Notes: generated from the letters alone by a model not told the origin. DNA of 33,207 bases from an uncultured Clostridia bacterium (GCA_947053545.1 CAMRSY010000016.1:1-33207); one strand, 5' to 3'; shown: positions 14,580-23,420, numbered from the stretch's first letter. Made by a program: numbers and translations.

Positions 14580-15698
14580 TCAACATCTGGCAAACTGCAT
14601 TAAATCTACAAGCACGGCAAAACCGATAATAAGCACAAACCCCACCGCATGAATTATAGCCTCAACTTTGCGCGGCACGGGCTTTCTGAAAATCCATTCG
14701 ATTAAACAAAAAATTACCTTGCTCCCGTCCAGCGCAGGGATAGGCAAAAGATTGAAAACCGCCAGATTGACCCCTATATATGCCGCAACCTGCAAAAAAC
14801 TCTGTACGCCTTGCACCGCAATGGCGCCCGTCTGCCTTATGGTGGTAACGGGTCCTCCCATGGCGCTTAAACCCAAACTGCCGGTTAAGAGTTCGCCCAG
14901 CACCCTGAAAATAGTGCCCATTGTTTTAAAAGAGTATGCAAACGACCGCCCGATTGTGGAAAAGAAAGAAAAGCGGCAATTTTGCGCCGTTACGCACCAG
15001 TAAAGATTGCCGTCCTCCCCCTCGTAAGTATCCGAACCCAGCGCCCGCCAAAGTTTGCTTATATCCGACGAATTTTTAAAGTTGCAATCGGCGCGCAATA
15101 CCACTTCGGCGTTTTGCCGTACGCCGCCGCGCTCGACGTCGAATACTACTTTATCGCCCTCGCTCTTCCCTTTAAGCGCCGCAATTAAATCGGTTGCAAA
15201 ATAAACGTTTTTGCCCTGTACGCCCAAAATAACGTCGCCTTCGGCAAGCGAATATTCGGCGGTATACGTTTCGCTTTCTACTACGGCGCCCATTTTATAG
15301 CACGGCTGCCCGAACGAAAAAAATCCTACTATAATTAAAATCAGCGCCAGTAAGTAGTTCATAAGCGCGCCGCTTACAAGTACGATAATGCGCTGCCACG
15401 GCTTTTTGTTGTTGAAGGACGCAGGATCGTCCTGCTCGTCGTCTTCCCCCTGAAAAGCGCAAAATCCGCCCAGCGGAACCGCGCGCACGGAAAACAGAGT
15501 ACCGTGCTTTTTGCCCCTGCGCTTAAACAGTTTTGGTCCGAAGCCTACGGCAAATTCGTTTATTTTAAACCCCAGCGCCCTGCCCGCCAGAAAGTGCCCG
15601 AATTCGTGCACGCATATCATTGCAAGCAATATTAAAATTGCAAGAAACACCGACAGCACAGTGCCGCCCGCGCCCGAAATCAGCAAACTTTTCGTCAT
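14580..15698 (-). CDS. rseP: RIP metalloprotease RseP (site-2 protease family)
   Basis: RseP cleaves transmembrane segments of anti-sigma factors and leftover signal peptides. The 372 residues contain the zinc site HEFGH at 31-35 in the first TM region, a PDZ domain (about 140-230), and the third zinc ligand motif NLLPIPALDG at 316-325. A second TM near 105-125 and two C-terminal TM segments complete the fold. GAGGT lies just before the ATG. It is the last gene of the rpsB-to-rseP block, next to dxr as in many Firmicutes. Confidence 0.96.
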   Translation of the reverse strand: MTKSLLISGAGGTVLSVFLAILILLAMICVHEFGHFLAGRALGFKINEFAVGFGPKLFKRRGKKHGTLFSVRAVPLGGFCAFQGEDDEQDDPASFNNKKPWQRIIVLVSGALMNYLLALILIIVGFFSFGQPCYKMGAVVESETYTAEYSLAEGDVILGVQGKNVYFATDLIAALKGKSEGDKVVFDVERGGVRQNAEVVLRADCNFKNSSDISKLWRALGSDTYEGEDGNLYWCVTAQNCRFSFFSTIGRSFAYSFKTMGTIFRVLGELLTGSLGLSAMGGPVTTIRQTGAIAVQGVQSFLQVAAYIGVNLAVFNLLPIPALDGSKVIFCLIEWIFRKPVPRKVEAIIHAVGFVLIIGFAVLVDLMQFARC

Positions 15699-15715
15699 TT
15701 TACCTCGTCAATAAT

Positions 15716-16852
15716 TTAAATGCCGCCTAAAAACTTTTCTGCCGCGGCACGGGCTTTTATGTCTATCTCAACAAGCTGTTCATAGCTCTCCGCCCGTGAA
15801 TTTTCAGTTGCTAAAATCACTTTATCCGTAACGGTATAAATATCAGTGAACCGCAGCCCGCCCTTTAAAAAGGCGTTTACGGCAACCTCGCTTGCCGCGT
15901 TAAGCGCGGCGGGCAGCACTCCGCCCTCTTCCCCGCAGGTTAAAGCCAAATCGTAAAGCGGAAACTTTTTACGTTCGAGCGGCAGAAATTCCAAAGACAG
16001 AGCTTTGTCAAAATCGAGTTGCTTTAAATTACAGTCGCACCGTCGGGGAAACGAAAGCGCCAACTGTATAGGCACCTCCATAGTCGGATACGAAAGTTGG
16101 GCAAGCGTAGCTCCGTCGGCAAACCGCACCATAGAATGAACTATGCTTTGCGGATGTATTACCGCCGATATTTTGCCGTACTCAGCATTGTAAAGATGGT
16201 GCGCCTCGATTATCTCGTAGCCCTTGTTTAATAAAGTGGCGCAGTCGACGGTAATTTTTGCACCCATCTTCCACGTGGGGTGGCGAAGCGCCTCTTCGGG
16301 CGTCACGTCTGAAAGCGTATCCCAATTTCTGCCTAGAAAGGCGCCGCCGCTTGCGGTTATAACAAGGCTGTCAAACTGTGCGTTGCGATTAAACCCCAAA
16401 CATTGCCATATTGCGGAATGTTCGCTGTCAACCGGCATTATTTCGTTTATTTCAGGCATTAATATATCGCCGCCGCAAACTAAAGATTCTTTATTCGCAA
16501 GCGCCAAAGGTATATTAAGCTCCGCCGCCTTCAGGCTGTATTTAAGACCCGCAAAGCCGCCGCAAGCAACCACAACAACGTCCGCCCCGCACTCTTCAAG
16601 CGCCCGTAAAGCCTCATCTACGCCCGCCAGAAACGATATGCCCGCAGGAACGTCGTTAATGCGTTTTGCCGCTTCCGCGTTAGTAAGAGCTGCAAAACGC
16701 GGCTTAAATTCGCTAATCTGGCTTAAAAGCAAGTCCGCCGAACTGTCGGCAATCAAGGCAACCGCCGTAAATTCGCCGTAATGCCTTCTTATTACGTTTA
16801 GCACCTGCCTGCCTATCGAACCCGTGCTGCCGATAAGAGCAACTTTCTTCAT
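15716..16852 (-). CDS. dxr: 1-deoxy-D-xylulose-5-phosphate reductoisomerase
   Basis: Dxr makes methylerythritol phosphate, the second step of the non-mevalonate isoprenoid route, using NADPH. The 378 residues show IGSTGSIGRQVLNVI at 7-21, ALANKESLVCGG, the metal/substrate loop PVDSEHSAIWQCL, TASGGAFLGR, HPTWKMGAKITVDCATLLNK and VHPQSIVHSMV. The context supplies the pathway: isoprenoid made here feeds UppS in the same block. A TATAAT lies only five bases before the ATG, but an AAAGGG ribosome site is also present, so it may be read both from the operon and from its own start. Confidence 0.97.
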   Translation of the reverse strand: MKKVALIGSTGSIGRQVLNVIRRHYGEFTAVALIADSSADLLLSQISEFKPRFAALTNAEAAKRINDVPAGISFLAGVDEALRALEECGADVVVVACGGFAGLKYSLKAAELNIPLALANKESLVCGGDILMPEINEIMPVDSEHSAIWQCLGFNRNAQFDSLVITASGGAFLGRNWDTLSDVTPEEALRHPTWKMGAKITVDCATLLNKGYEIIEAHHLYNAEYGKISAVIHPQSIVHSMVRFADGATLAQLSYPTMEVPIQLALSFPRRCDCNLKQLDFDKALSLEFLPLERKKFPLYDLALTCGEEGGVLPAALNAASEVAVNAFLKGGLRFTDIYTVTDKVILATENSRAESYEQLVEIDIKARAAAEKFLGGI

Positions 16853-16902
16853 ATATATTATACCCTTTAAATTTTATTTAATGTCTGTTTATATAATAAA
16901 AG

Positions 16903-16922
16903 CGGCGGCGCATCCGCCGCCG
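16903..16922 (-). terminator. Hairpin between cdsA and dxr, probable partial terminator
   Basis: CGGCGGCG pairs with CGCCGCCG around CATC/GATG; on the minus strand it is followed by CTTTTATTATATA. It would separate dxr-rseP at least partly from the upstream genes. Confidence 0.65.
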
Positions 16923-16939
16923 AATATTTTACTTGAAAT

Positions 16940-17902
16940 TTACGAAACCCATATAACCATAAAGCAAACAACAATTGCCACGGTTGCAAACAGCATACTG
17001 TCAAACCTGTCCAGAATTCCGCCGTGTCCGGGTAAAATTTTTCCCATATCCTTTATGCCGCATCCGCGTTTAATAGCGCTTTCAAACAAATCGCCCAGCT
17101 GTGCCAATATTGCGGTAGGAACCGCAATAAGCATAAGCACGGCAACGTCGGGCATGTTCGAGAAATTGACAAAATTAACCGCCGTAGTATAGTTGCATAT
17201 AAGCCAGGTAACAACGCCGGCAAGAATTCCGCCCAGCACGCCGCCCACGGCGCCTACAACCGTTTTGTTGGGACTGGTATGCGGCGCAAGCTTTAAAGGC
17301 AGCACTTTTCCGAACAGCTTGCCCACAAAAAACGCGCCGGTATCCACCATAGGCACCAAAACGAACAGGAAAAGTATCGCCACGTCCGAATTATTCGTCA
17401 TATGGTTTATATTTGGGCCTACGCTTGCAAGAGCGCCGCAATATAAAAGACACAGTTCGGCATACGCCGTGCTCTTCAAGTCGCTTCTTTCGTGATCGAA
17501 AACGGTTAACGAAGCGGTAACCATAGCCCCGACGCTGCCCACGGCAAGCAATAAAACCAGGGCAAACCCGCCCAAACGCATATCACCGTAACTTACGGCC
17601 ACAAATTTGCCTATTACAAAAGCGGGAATCATAAGCGCGCAAGTGGCGATAACAGCCCACCGCTGCGCGTTTGAAATGCCGTCGGTTACGATAATGTTGC
17701 CTTCGGCGTCGGTTATCCGCTTTCTTTCGCCCAGCGCCCTTGTAAATTCAAACGCGCCTATAACCGATATCGCCCAAAACATTACGTCAACGCCAAGCGC
17801 CCCGTACTCTACCCCGTTTACTTCGGGAATAAGCAATTTCATAACCAGAATTCCCACCATAACGATTACGTAGAAAATTCCGGTTATAACCCTTTTTTTC
17901 AT
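16940..17902 (-). CDS. cdsA: Phosphatidate cytidylyltransferase
   Basis: CdsA makes CDP-diacylglycerol, the precursor of membrane phospholipids. The 320-residue protein has about eight TM helices, DTGAFFVGKLFGK near 201-213, SPNKTVVGAVGG, and the family signature GDLFESAIKRGCGIKDMG followed by PGHGGILDRFDS near the C-terminus. A charged insert near 55-78 between the first TM helices is longer than in many relatives. It follows uppS by 14 bases and works with the cardiolipin synthase encoded at 31.7 kb. Confidence 0.95.
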   Translation of the reverse strand: MKKRVITGIFYVIVMVGILVMKLLIPEVNGVEYGALGVDVMFWAISVIGAFEFTRALGERKRITDAEGNIIVTDGISNAQRWAVIATCALMIPAFVIGKFVAVSYGDMRLGGFALVLLLAVGSVGAMVTASLTVFDHERSDLKSTAYAELCLLYCGALASVGPNINHMTNNSDVAILFLFVLVPMVDTGAFFVGKLFGKVLPLKLAPHTSPNKTVVGAVGGVLGGILAGVVTWLICNYTTAVNFVNFSNMPDVAVLMLIAVPTAILAQLGDLFESAIKRGCGIKDMGKILPGHGGILDRFDSMLFATVAIVVCFMVIWVS

Positions 17903-17916
17903 TAATTTAAACTCCT

Positions 17917-18612
17917 TTAACCCTTGCCGAAACGCCTGTCCCTTTCCGAATAATCGGCCAACGCTTTTTCAAACTCGTCATCGGTAAAATCGGGAAAAAG
18001 CACCTTTGTGAAATACAGTTCGGCATAGGCCGCCTGCCACAGCAAAAAGTTGGAAAGTCTTAATTCGCCGCCCGTCCTTATAATAAAGTCCGGGTCGGGA
18101 ATACCGCAAGTATACAACCTGTCGGAAAACTCCCTTTCCGTTATCTGTTTTCCTTCTGAAACGGCACAATTTGCCGCGCGCACAATTTCGTTGCGTGCGC
18201 CGTAGCATAATGCCAAAACAAACGTGAAATCTGCACTTTCAGGCGATTTATTTACGCCGTTCAAAATCAGTTGCGCTATATCCTGCGGCAGAAAAGATAA
18301 ATCTCCTATAACTTTAACCGCAGCGCCGCAACTTAACAGCTTTTCTATACAGCCGTTAAACTGTTTACGTATAAGCTCGAACATTTTATCGAGCTCTTCT
18401 TGGGGGCGCAAAAGGTTTTCGGTTGAAAGCGCGAATACGGTTAGGTATTTAACGCCGGCAGCTTTTGCCTTTTCGGCAAGCGCCACCATACGTTTTAAGC
18501 CTGCTCCGTGACCGGAAGCCGACGGCATAAGCCGCTTTTTTGCCCAGCGGCGGTTACCGTCCATTATTATCCCGACGTGTTCGGGAATTTTCAAAATTTT
18601 ATTTTTTGCCAT
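17917..18612 (-). CDS. uppS: Isoprenyl transferase (undecaprenyl diphosphate synthase)
   Basis: UppS condenses isopentenyl diphosphate units into the C55 carrier used for cell-wall building. The 231 residues carry HVGIIMDGNRRWAKKR at 12-27 with the catalytic Asp, TVFALSTENLLRP near 58-70, and IIRTGGELRLSNFLLWQ near 178-194. Family members mostly have RTSGE and FSTENW; the TGG and NLL variants here are mild. The order frr-uppS-cdsA-dxr is the standard one. Confidence 0.96.
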   Translation of the reverse strand: MAKNKILKIPEHVGIIMDGNRRWAKKRLMPSASGHGAGLKRMVALAEKAKAAGVKYLTVFALSTENLLRPQEELDKMFELIRKQFNGCIEKLLSCGAAVKVIGDLSFLPQDIAQLILNGVNKSPESADFTFVLALCYGARNEIVRAANCAVSEGKQITEREFSDRLYTCGIPDPDFIIRTGGELRLSNFLLWQAAYAELYFTKVLFPDFTDDEFEKALADYSERDRRFGKG

Positions 18613-18695
18613 TTAAAATTTTCCGCATTAGCGTTTTACCGTTTTAAACAGGCAAACGCACAGACGTTTAAAAAATAGAAGAAGACTATAGCGGC

Positions 18696-19265
18696 TTAAA
18701 CCGTCATTATTTCTTTCTCTTTTGCGGCTACGGTTGCGTCAACTTTTGCAACCGCGTCGGATACTAATTTTTCCACTTCCTTTTCACCCGCGGAAAATTC
18801 GTCTTCGGAAACAACTTTATCGTTTTTAAGCTTTTTCAACCCGTCCATTGCGTCGCGACGAACATTACGCTGAGCAATTTTAGCTTCTTCACCCATCTTT
18901 TTAATCTGCTTTACAAGGTCGCGCCTGCGCTCCTCGGTAAGCTCGGGAAATACAAGCCTGATAACTTTGCCGTCGTTGGTGGGCGTTAATCCAATGTTGG
19001 AAATCTGAATAGCCTTTTCAATGCCCTTTAAAGCCGACATATCCCAAGGCGAAATTACAAGACATCTGCCTTCCTGCACCGAAACGTTAGCCATTTGCGT
19101 TACGGGAGTCATAGCGCCGTAATAGTCGACGGTAACTTTATCCAGTATATGCGGATTGGCGCGTCCCGCCCTTATAGCGGCAAAATCTTCCTTTAACACC
19201 GAAACCGCCTTTTCGAGTTTGTCGTCCAAAATAAGCAATATTTCTTCAATAAGCTCGTTTTCCAT
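18696..19265 (-). CDS. frr: Ribosome recycling factor
   Basis: RRF splits post-termination ribosomes with EF-G. The 189 residues match the family: FAAIRAGRANPHILDKVTVDYYG near 29-51 (the conserved RAGRA), VISPWDMSALKGIEKAI, NIGLTPTNDGKVIRL and a C-terminal coiled-coil arm (EERRRDLVKQIKKMGEEAKI). It follows pyrH closely, as in most Firmicutes. Confidence 0.97.
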   Translation of the reverse strand: MENELIEEILLILDDKLEKAVSVLKEDFAAIRAGRANPHILDKVTVDYYGAMTPVTQMANVSVQEGRCLVISPWDMSALKGIEKAIQISNIGLTPTNDGKVIRLVFPELTEERRRDLVKQIKKMGEEAKIAQRNVRRDAMDGLKKLKNDKVVSEDEFSAGEKEVEKLVSDAVAKVDATVAAKEKEIMTV

Positions 19266-19293
19266 AATGTTATCTCCCTGTTTTTAAAATAAT

Positions 19294-20004
19294 TTAATGA
19301 TTATCAATAACCGTACCCAGCTTTTCGCCGCAGACGACGCGAACAATCGAATTGGGTTCGTCAAGCCCGAAGGCTATTACCGGCACGTCGTTTTCCATAC
19401 ACATAGTCGCAGCCGTAGCGTCCATCGCCTTTATTCCGTTTTTAATTACGTCCATATAGTTTATATGGTCGTATTTTTTTGCATTCGGATTGATTTTCGG
19501 GTCGGAATCGTATATACCGTCTATATTTTTAGCCATCATCAGAAGGTCAGCCTGAATTTCGCAGGCGCGCTGGGCTGCCGCCGTATCCGTTGAACAATAG
19601 GGGTTGCCGGTGCCGCAGGCCATAATAACCACTCTTCCCTTTTCGAAATGGTTTAAAGCTTTGCGCAGAATATAAGGTTCGGCAAGCGACGTCATAATAA
19701 GCGCCGTCTGTACCCTTGTGGCTATACCGCGCTGTTCCAAAGCGTCCATCATGGCAAGCGAATTCATAACTGTGGCAAGCATTCCCATATGGTCGGCAGT
19801 GGTGCGGTCCATCTTCTTTCCCTGACGCCCCCGCCAGAAATTGCCGCCGCCTATAACAAGGGCAATTTCCACGCCCATTTTTTTTATGGCTTCAATCTGG
19901 TCGACAACGCCGGATATTACGTTTTCGTTTAAACCGTGCCCCTCTTTGCCCGCCAGAGCCTCGCCCGAAAGTTTTATCAGCACTCTTTTGTACTTAGGTT
20001 GCAT
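19294..20004 (-). CDS. pyrH: UMP kinase
   Basis: PyrH phosphorylates UMP to UDP; the bacterial enzyme belongs to the amino-acid-kinase fold. From this ATG the protein has 236 residues: YKRVLIKLSGEALAG, VIGGGNFWRGRQGKKMDR, ADHMGMLATVMNSLAM, MACGTGNPYCSTDTAAAQRA and KIDGIYDSDP-like MAKNIDGIYDSDPKINPNA. An upstream GTG (20014-20016) overlaps the AGGAG ribosome site, so the ATG four codons later is chosen. It has its own promoter after the tsf terminator. Confidence 0.96.
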   Translation of the reverse strand: MQPKYKRVLIKLSGEALAGKEGHGLNENVISGVVDQIEAIKKMGVEIALVIGGGNFWRGRQGKKMDRTTADHMGMLATVMNSLAMMDALEQRGIATRVQTALIMTSLAEPYILRKALNHFEKGRVVIMACGTGNPYCSTDTAAAQRACEIQADLLMMAKNIDGIYDSDPKINPNAKKYDHINYMDVIKNGIKAMDATAATMCMENDVPVIAFGLDEPNSIVRVVCGEKLGTVIDNH

Positions 20005-20040
20005 ACCGACTGTCACTCCTATTTATATTCCCACTACCAA

Positions 20041-20069
20041 ATTATAGCATACCCGCCAAAGTAAATCAA
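20041..20069 (-). promoter_or_regulatory. Promoter of pyrH
   Basis: On the minus strand TTGATT (20064-20069), 17 bp, TATAAT (20041-20046) with TGC before it. Confidence 0.8.
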
Positions 20070-20093
20070 CATTTACATAAAATAATTTAAAAC

Positions 20094-20130
20094 AAAAAAA
20101 TGTCCGCGCGACTACATCGCCGCGCGGAAC
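20094..20130 (-). terminator. Terminator after tsf
   Basis: On the minus strand TCCGCGCG pairs with CGCGCGGA, followed by a run of seven T. It ends the rpsB-tsf transcript. Confidence 0.85.
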
Positions 20131-20148
20131 ATAAACTTTTTTTGTAAC

Positions 20149-21054
20149 TTAGTTCTTCTTCATAGCTTCAACCTGCTTGGCAACCTCGTCCTGCAAGTTT
20201 TCCTGCTTCTTTTCGATACCCTCGCCCATTTCCCAACGCACAAAACGCGTTACCTTAAATTTTTTGCCGATAACCTGTTCCACCGTCTGCGAATCGTCCT
20301 TTACGAACGCCTGTTTTAACAGGCAGTTTTCCGAATAGAACTTGCCCATTTTACCCATAACGATTTTTTCCAGAATCTCCTTGGGCTTCTTAGCGTTCTT
20401 TTCGTCGTTCTGCATCTGAACGAGCATTATTTCCTTTTCCTTTTCGATAACCTCGGCAGGAACCTCTGCGTCGGTTACATAGGAAGGTCTGCTTGCGGCA
20501 ATCTGCAACGCGATATCGTGCAGAGTTTCTTCGCTGCCGGCGGTAAAATCTACCGCCTCGACCATAACGCCCACTTTGCCGCCCATATGAATATACGTTT
20601 CAACCTTGCCCGCGGTTTCGTAAACCTCGAATCTGCGGATTGCGATCTTTTCGCCGATAACGGCGGTTGCTGACGTTATATAATCCTTAACCGTAGCGCC
20701 GTCTAACGAACAAGCTAAAAGCGCGTCTACGTCGGCGGGCTTATTTTCGGCGATTACTTTTGCAACTGCGTCTAATATGCCGTGGAATTTATCGCCCTTG
20801 GAAACGAAATCGCTTTCGCAGTTGATTTCCAACAGCACGCCAACGCCGCACTTTTCGCATACATAAGCGCCAACCGCGCCTTCCGCCGCAATACGGCTTT
20901 CCTTCTTAACCGCCTTTGCTATGCCGCGCTCTCTCAAAAGCTCGGCAGCCTTCTCCATATCTCCGTCGGCGTCGGTTAAAGCCTTCTTGCAATCAAGCAT
21001 GCCAGCGCCGCTCTTATCTCTTAAAGTCATTACGTCTTTTGCCGTGAATGCCAT
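20149..21054 (-). CDS. tsf: Elongation factor Ts
   Basis: EF-Ts exchanges nucleotide on EF-Tu. The 301 residues start MAFTAKDVMTLRDKSGAGMLDCKKAL, the conserved N-terminal domain, followed by the core repeats (GVGVLLEINCESDFVSKGDKF, VGVMVEAVDFTAG, HDIALQIAASRPSYV) and a C-terminal FVRWEMGEGIEKKQENL tail. The length is typical. It follows rpsB with a structured spacer of 119 bases. Confidence 0.97.
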   Translation of the reverse strand: MAFTAKDVMTLRDKSGAGMLDCKKALTDADGDMEKAAELLRERGIAKAVKKESRIAAEGAVGAYVCEKCGVGVLLEINCESDFVSKGDKFHGILDAVAKVIAENKPADVDALLACSLDGATVKDYITSATAVIGEKIAIRRFEVYETAGKVETYIHMGGKVGVMVEAVDFTAGSEETLHDIALQIAASRPSYVTDAEVPAEVIEKEKEIMLVQMQNDEKNAKKPKEILEKIVMGKMGKFYSENCLLKQAFVKDDSQTVEQVIGKKFKVTRFVRWEMGEGIEKKQENLQDEVAKQVEAMKKN

Positions 21055-21098
21055 AATATTTACTCCCTTTTAATGGTAATTTCTTTTTTAAACATAGC

Positions 21099-21155
21099 GC
21101 AGAATCAAATAAACGCTAACGCCGCTGCGATATATTCGCCTTAAATTAATTCTGC
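21099..21155 (-). other. Structured spacer between rpsB and tsf
   Basis: GCAGAAT (21099-21105) pairs with ATTCTGC (21149-21155) and encloses a GCGA/TCGC hairpin (21127-21139). There is no T tract, so it is not a plain terminator; attenuation or mRNA processing would fit. Confidence 0.45.
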
Positions 21156-21173
21156 ATTGCAAATTTTACTTAC

Positions 21174-21959
21174 TTACTCAGCCTTTGTTTCTTCGGCTGC
21201 TTCCACAACCTCTTCGATAGACGCGGGTTCGGAAGGCGCAGCCGCCTCTTCTATTTCTTCTTCAACCGAATAAGCTTCGCCCTGATTTGCCTCGATAACC
21301 GCGTTTGCAATTACGCTTGCTATAAGTTTAACCGCACGGATAGCGTCGTCGTTGCCGGGGATAACGTGGTCGATTAAATCGGGGTCGCAGTTGGTGTCGG
21401 TTATAGCAACGATGGGAATGTTAAGTTTCCTTGCCTCGGCAACCGCGATATCTTCGTTATGGGGGTCAACCACAAACATAACGCCGGGCATTTTGCTCAT
21501 ATCCCTGATGCCGCCCAGATTGGTTTGCAGTTTTGTCATTTCCTCTTTGAGTTTTGCAACCTCTTTTTTGGGAAGAAGCTCGAATTCGCCGTTTTCTTCC
21601 ATCTTTTCAAGCTTAACCATTCTGTCGATGCGCGAACGGATTGTCTTGAAATTGGTGAGCGTACCGCCGAGCCAACGCGAATTGATGTAATACTGACCGC
21701 ATCTTTCAGCTTCTTCTTTAATGGCGTCCTGCGCCTGTTTCTTTGTGCCTACAAATAAAACCGACTTGCCCTCTTTAACGGTTTCGCAAACGAATTTGTA
21801 CGCCTCTTCCACCAAACCTACGGTAAGCTGCAAGTCGATAATGTGAATGTCGTTGCGCGCCGCATAGATGTACTTGCCCATCTTGGGGTTCCATTTTCTT
21901 GTCTGATGACCGAAATGTACGCCAGCCTCGAGGAGCTGTTTCATAGTGATAACTGCCAT
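21174..21959 (-). CDS. rpsB: 30S ribosomal protein S2
   Basis: S2 is a late-assembling 30S protein. The 261 residues include [68 protein letters not shown] and [25 protein letters not shown]. The last 40 residues are a Glu/Ala-rich tail common in Clostridia. It leads the rpsB-tsf unit, with a promoter about 115 bases upstream. Confidence 0.98.
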   Translation of the reverse strand: MAVITMKQLLEAGVHFGHQTRKWNPKMGKYIYAARNDIHIIDLQLTVGLVEEAYKFVCETVKEGKSVLFVGTKKQAQDAIKEEAERCGQYYINSRWLGGTLTNFKTIRSRIDRMVKLEKMEENGEFELLPKKEVAKLKEEMTKLQTNLGGIRDMSKMPGVMFVVDPHNEDIAVAEARKLNIPIVAITDTNCDPDLIDHVIPGNDDAIRAVKLIASVIANAVIEANQGEAYSVEEEIEEAAAPSEPASIEEVVEAAEETKAE

Positions 21960-22072
21960 ATAAAACCTCCGTTAAACCTCCCCGTAAACGCATTATCAAA
22001 GAGCTGCTAACACGGAATTGAAAGATTTTTCCGCCACGGACAGCCCGCCTTACGGGTGTGAATTTTTATAGC
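21960..22072 (-). promoter_or_regulatory. rpsB 5' leader
   Basis: About 110 nt separate the predicted start of transcription from the rpsB ATG. The leader contains the hairpin CCCG-TAAGG-CGGG and a nearby CCG-TGG-CGG, then two GGAGG-like sites close to the ATG. An autoregulatory ribosomal-protein leader is possible but unproven. Confidence 0.35.
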
Positions 22073-22078
22073 TTTGAT

Positions 22079-22107
22079 ATTTTAGCAGAATTTTAAGCTT
22101 TTGTAAA
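22079..22107 (-). promoter_or_regulatory. Promoter of rpsB
   Basis: On the minus strand TTTACA (22102-22107), 17 bp, TAAAAT (22079-22084) with TGC forming an extended -10. Confidence 0.8.
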
Positions 22108-22109
22108 GC

Positions 22110-22148
22110 AGAAAACAAGCCGCGCGGCTAAAATTTTCGCCGCGCGGC
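22110..22148 (-). terminator. Terminator after the ruvX-DUF1292 unit
   Basis: Two copies of GCCGCGCGGC (22119-22128, 22139-22148) form a 10-bp stem, followed on the minus strand by TTGTTTTC. Each arm is itself a palindrome. Confidence 0.75.
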
Positions 22149-22227
22149 GCGCATTTGTCAAATTTATTTTTAATCTCATACCAAATTTTGAAATTTACTT
22201 ATTTGCGCAAACTATCCCATCGCAAAA

Positions 22228-22515
22228 TCAGCCTTCATCGTCCTCGTTCTGGTAAAATTCAAACACCTCTTCCAACAGCGCCTCGTCTTCGATAGGCTCT
22301 AAAATCTGCTCCTCTTCCTTATAGCGGAAAATAGCCACCTCGTCGTCGGCAACCGCGTCGTTAGGCTCGGCGGCAAGCAGCAAAGCGTATTTTTCACCCT
22401 TGTATTCGGTTACGTCCAAAAGCCTGAATTTAATTATGTTGTCATCATCGTCCACAAGTTCGATAATACCCTCTTCCTCTATCTCATCATCGGTAGCGTT
22501 TTTATTTTCTGCCAT
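22228..22515 (-). CDS. DUF1292 protein (YrzB family)
   Basis: A small acidic protein of unknown function, conserved next to ruvX in Firmicutes. The 95 residues match the family by eye: GIIELVDDDDNIIKFRLLDVTEYKGEKYALL, EVAIFRYKEE and LEPIEDEALLEEVFEFY. There are no cysteines or membrane segments. It begins three bases after ruvX, so the two are co-expressed. Confidence 0.9.
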   Translation of the reverse strand: MAENKNATDDEIEEEGIIELVDDDDNIIKFRLLDVTEYKGEKYALLLAAEPNDAVADDEVAIFRYKEEEQILEPIEDEALLEEVFEFYQNEDDEG

Positions 22516-22518
22516 GGT

Positions 22519-22944
22519 TTAAACTCCTTTTTTGTTAATTTTCTGCAAATATCCGTCCAAAATATTGGCGGCGGCAAGCGCGTCGACGTACGATTTGCGC
22601 TTTTCCCTGCGCATCCCTTCCGATATCAGAGTTTCGTGCGCCATTACGGTAGTAAACCGTTCGTCCTCGCAAACTACGGGCACGTTTATCTCCTCTTTAA
22701 GCGCGGCGATAAACCGTTCGGTCTTTTTCGTTTGCAACGCTTCGCTTCCGTCGAAATTTACGGGCAGTCCGCAGACAATAAGCGTTGCGCCCTTTTCTGC
22801 GGCGATTTCGGCTATTGCCTTAACGTCCTCTTTAAATGCTTTACGGTGGTACGTCAAAGAAGGAAGCGCATAGGTGTTAAACGGGTCGGAAACGGCAACG
22901 CCTATTCTTTTGTCGCCTATATCTAAAGCCACGTATCTTTCCAA
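22519..22944 (-). CDS. ruvX: RuvX/YqgF-family Holliday junction resolvase-like nuclease
   Basis: YqgF proteins have an RNase H-like fold and act in 16S rRNA 5'-end maturation and possibly recombination. The 141 residues carry ALDIGDKRIGVAVSDP at 6-21 (catalytic Asp), LIVCGLPVNFDGSE, VVCEDERFTT and DALAAANILDGYL with the last acidic ligand. The frame opens with a TTG codon; GTG four codons later is an alternative start. A strong promoter lies about 37 bases upstream. Confidence 0.93.
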   Translation of the reverse strand: MERYVALDIGDKRIGVAVSDPFNTYALPSLTYHRKAFKEDVKAIAEIAAEKGATLIVCGLPVNFDGSEALQTKKTERFIAALKEEINVPVVCEDERFTTVMAHETLISEGMRREKRKSYVDALAAANILDGYLQKINKKGV

Positions 22945-22980
22945 CGCCTTTGTACCTGCCGCTAAATTATTTACTTTTAG

Positions 22981-23009
22981 ATTATATCACAACGGTTTGC
23001 ATTTTACAA
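22981..23009 (-). promoter_or_regulatory. Promoter of ruvX-DUF1292
   Basis: On the minus strand TTGTAA (23004-23009), 17 bp, TATAAT (22981-22986) with TGA before it. Confidence 0.8.
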
Positions 23010-23059
23010 TAATTATTTAATATATATTTCTGCCTTTATTTTCTATGGCAAATTAATAC

Positions 23060-23099
23060 AAAATAAAGCCGCGGACGAAATAAATTCCGCCCGCGGCTT
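23060..23099 (-). terminator. Terminator after the small membrane-anchored protein gene
   Basis: On the minus strand AAGCCGCGG pairs with CCGCGGCTT (plus-strand arms 23066-23074 and 23091-23099), then TTATTTTG. Confidence 0.8.
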
Positions 23100-23125
23100 A
23101 TTTGGCTTTTACGCTATAAAGGGAT

Positions 23126-23317
23126 TTACTCCTCTTCGCCGCCCTGCTCGCCTGCGCTGCAACCGTATTCTTCTAATTTACGGTCGATATACTGCTCCGC
23201 TTTCTGCATAATATCTTCCTGATTTTTCTTAACCAGATTGCGGAGTTTGCAGTTGTTCGCCACAAGGAGCGCTCCGCCCGCCATACCTACGGCGAGCCCG
23301 AAAATAAATTTTTCCAT
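23126..23317 (-). CDS. Small membrane-anchored protein, YtxH-like
   Basis: From this ATG, which has AGGAG seven bases upstream, the product has 63 residues: MEKFIFGLAVGMAGGALLVA forms one N-terminal TM segment with small residues, followed by a charged amphipathic helix (LRNLVKKNQEDIMQKAEQYI) and an acidic Gly/Glu-rich end. The frame is open 17 codons earlier without a ribosome site. The architecture resembles YtxH-type envelope/stress proteins; the function is unknown. Confidence 0.75.
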   Translation of the reverse strand: MEKFIFGLAVGMAGGALLVANNCKLRNLVKKNQEDIMQKAEQYIDRKLEEYGCSAGEQGGEEE

Positions 23318-23371
23318 CTTTTCTCCTCTTTCGAGCGTTTTCCCGCTCAAAAAGAGTATGCGGCGCAATTA

Positions 23372-23408
23372 CGTAAAATATGACTGTAAATAATTTACTG
23401 TCATTTTA
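23372..23408. repeat. Imperfect inverted repeat after the SDR gene
   Basis: GTAAAATATGACTGTAAAT is followed by AATTTACTGTCATTTTAC, an AT-rich imperfect palindrome of about 37 bases. It could be a weak terminator of the transporter-SDR operon or an operator for the next gene. Confidence 0.45.
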
Positions 23409-23420
23409 CGCGCGGTTATT

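Noticed and set aside
23318-23368. N-terminal extension of the small membrane-anchored protein
   Set aside because: The upstream ATG lacks a ribosome site, while the internal ATG has AGGAG at ideal distance and begins directly with the TM segment.
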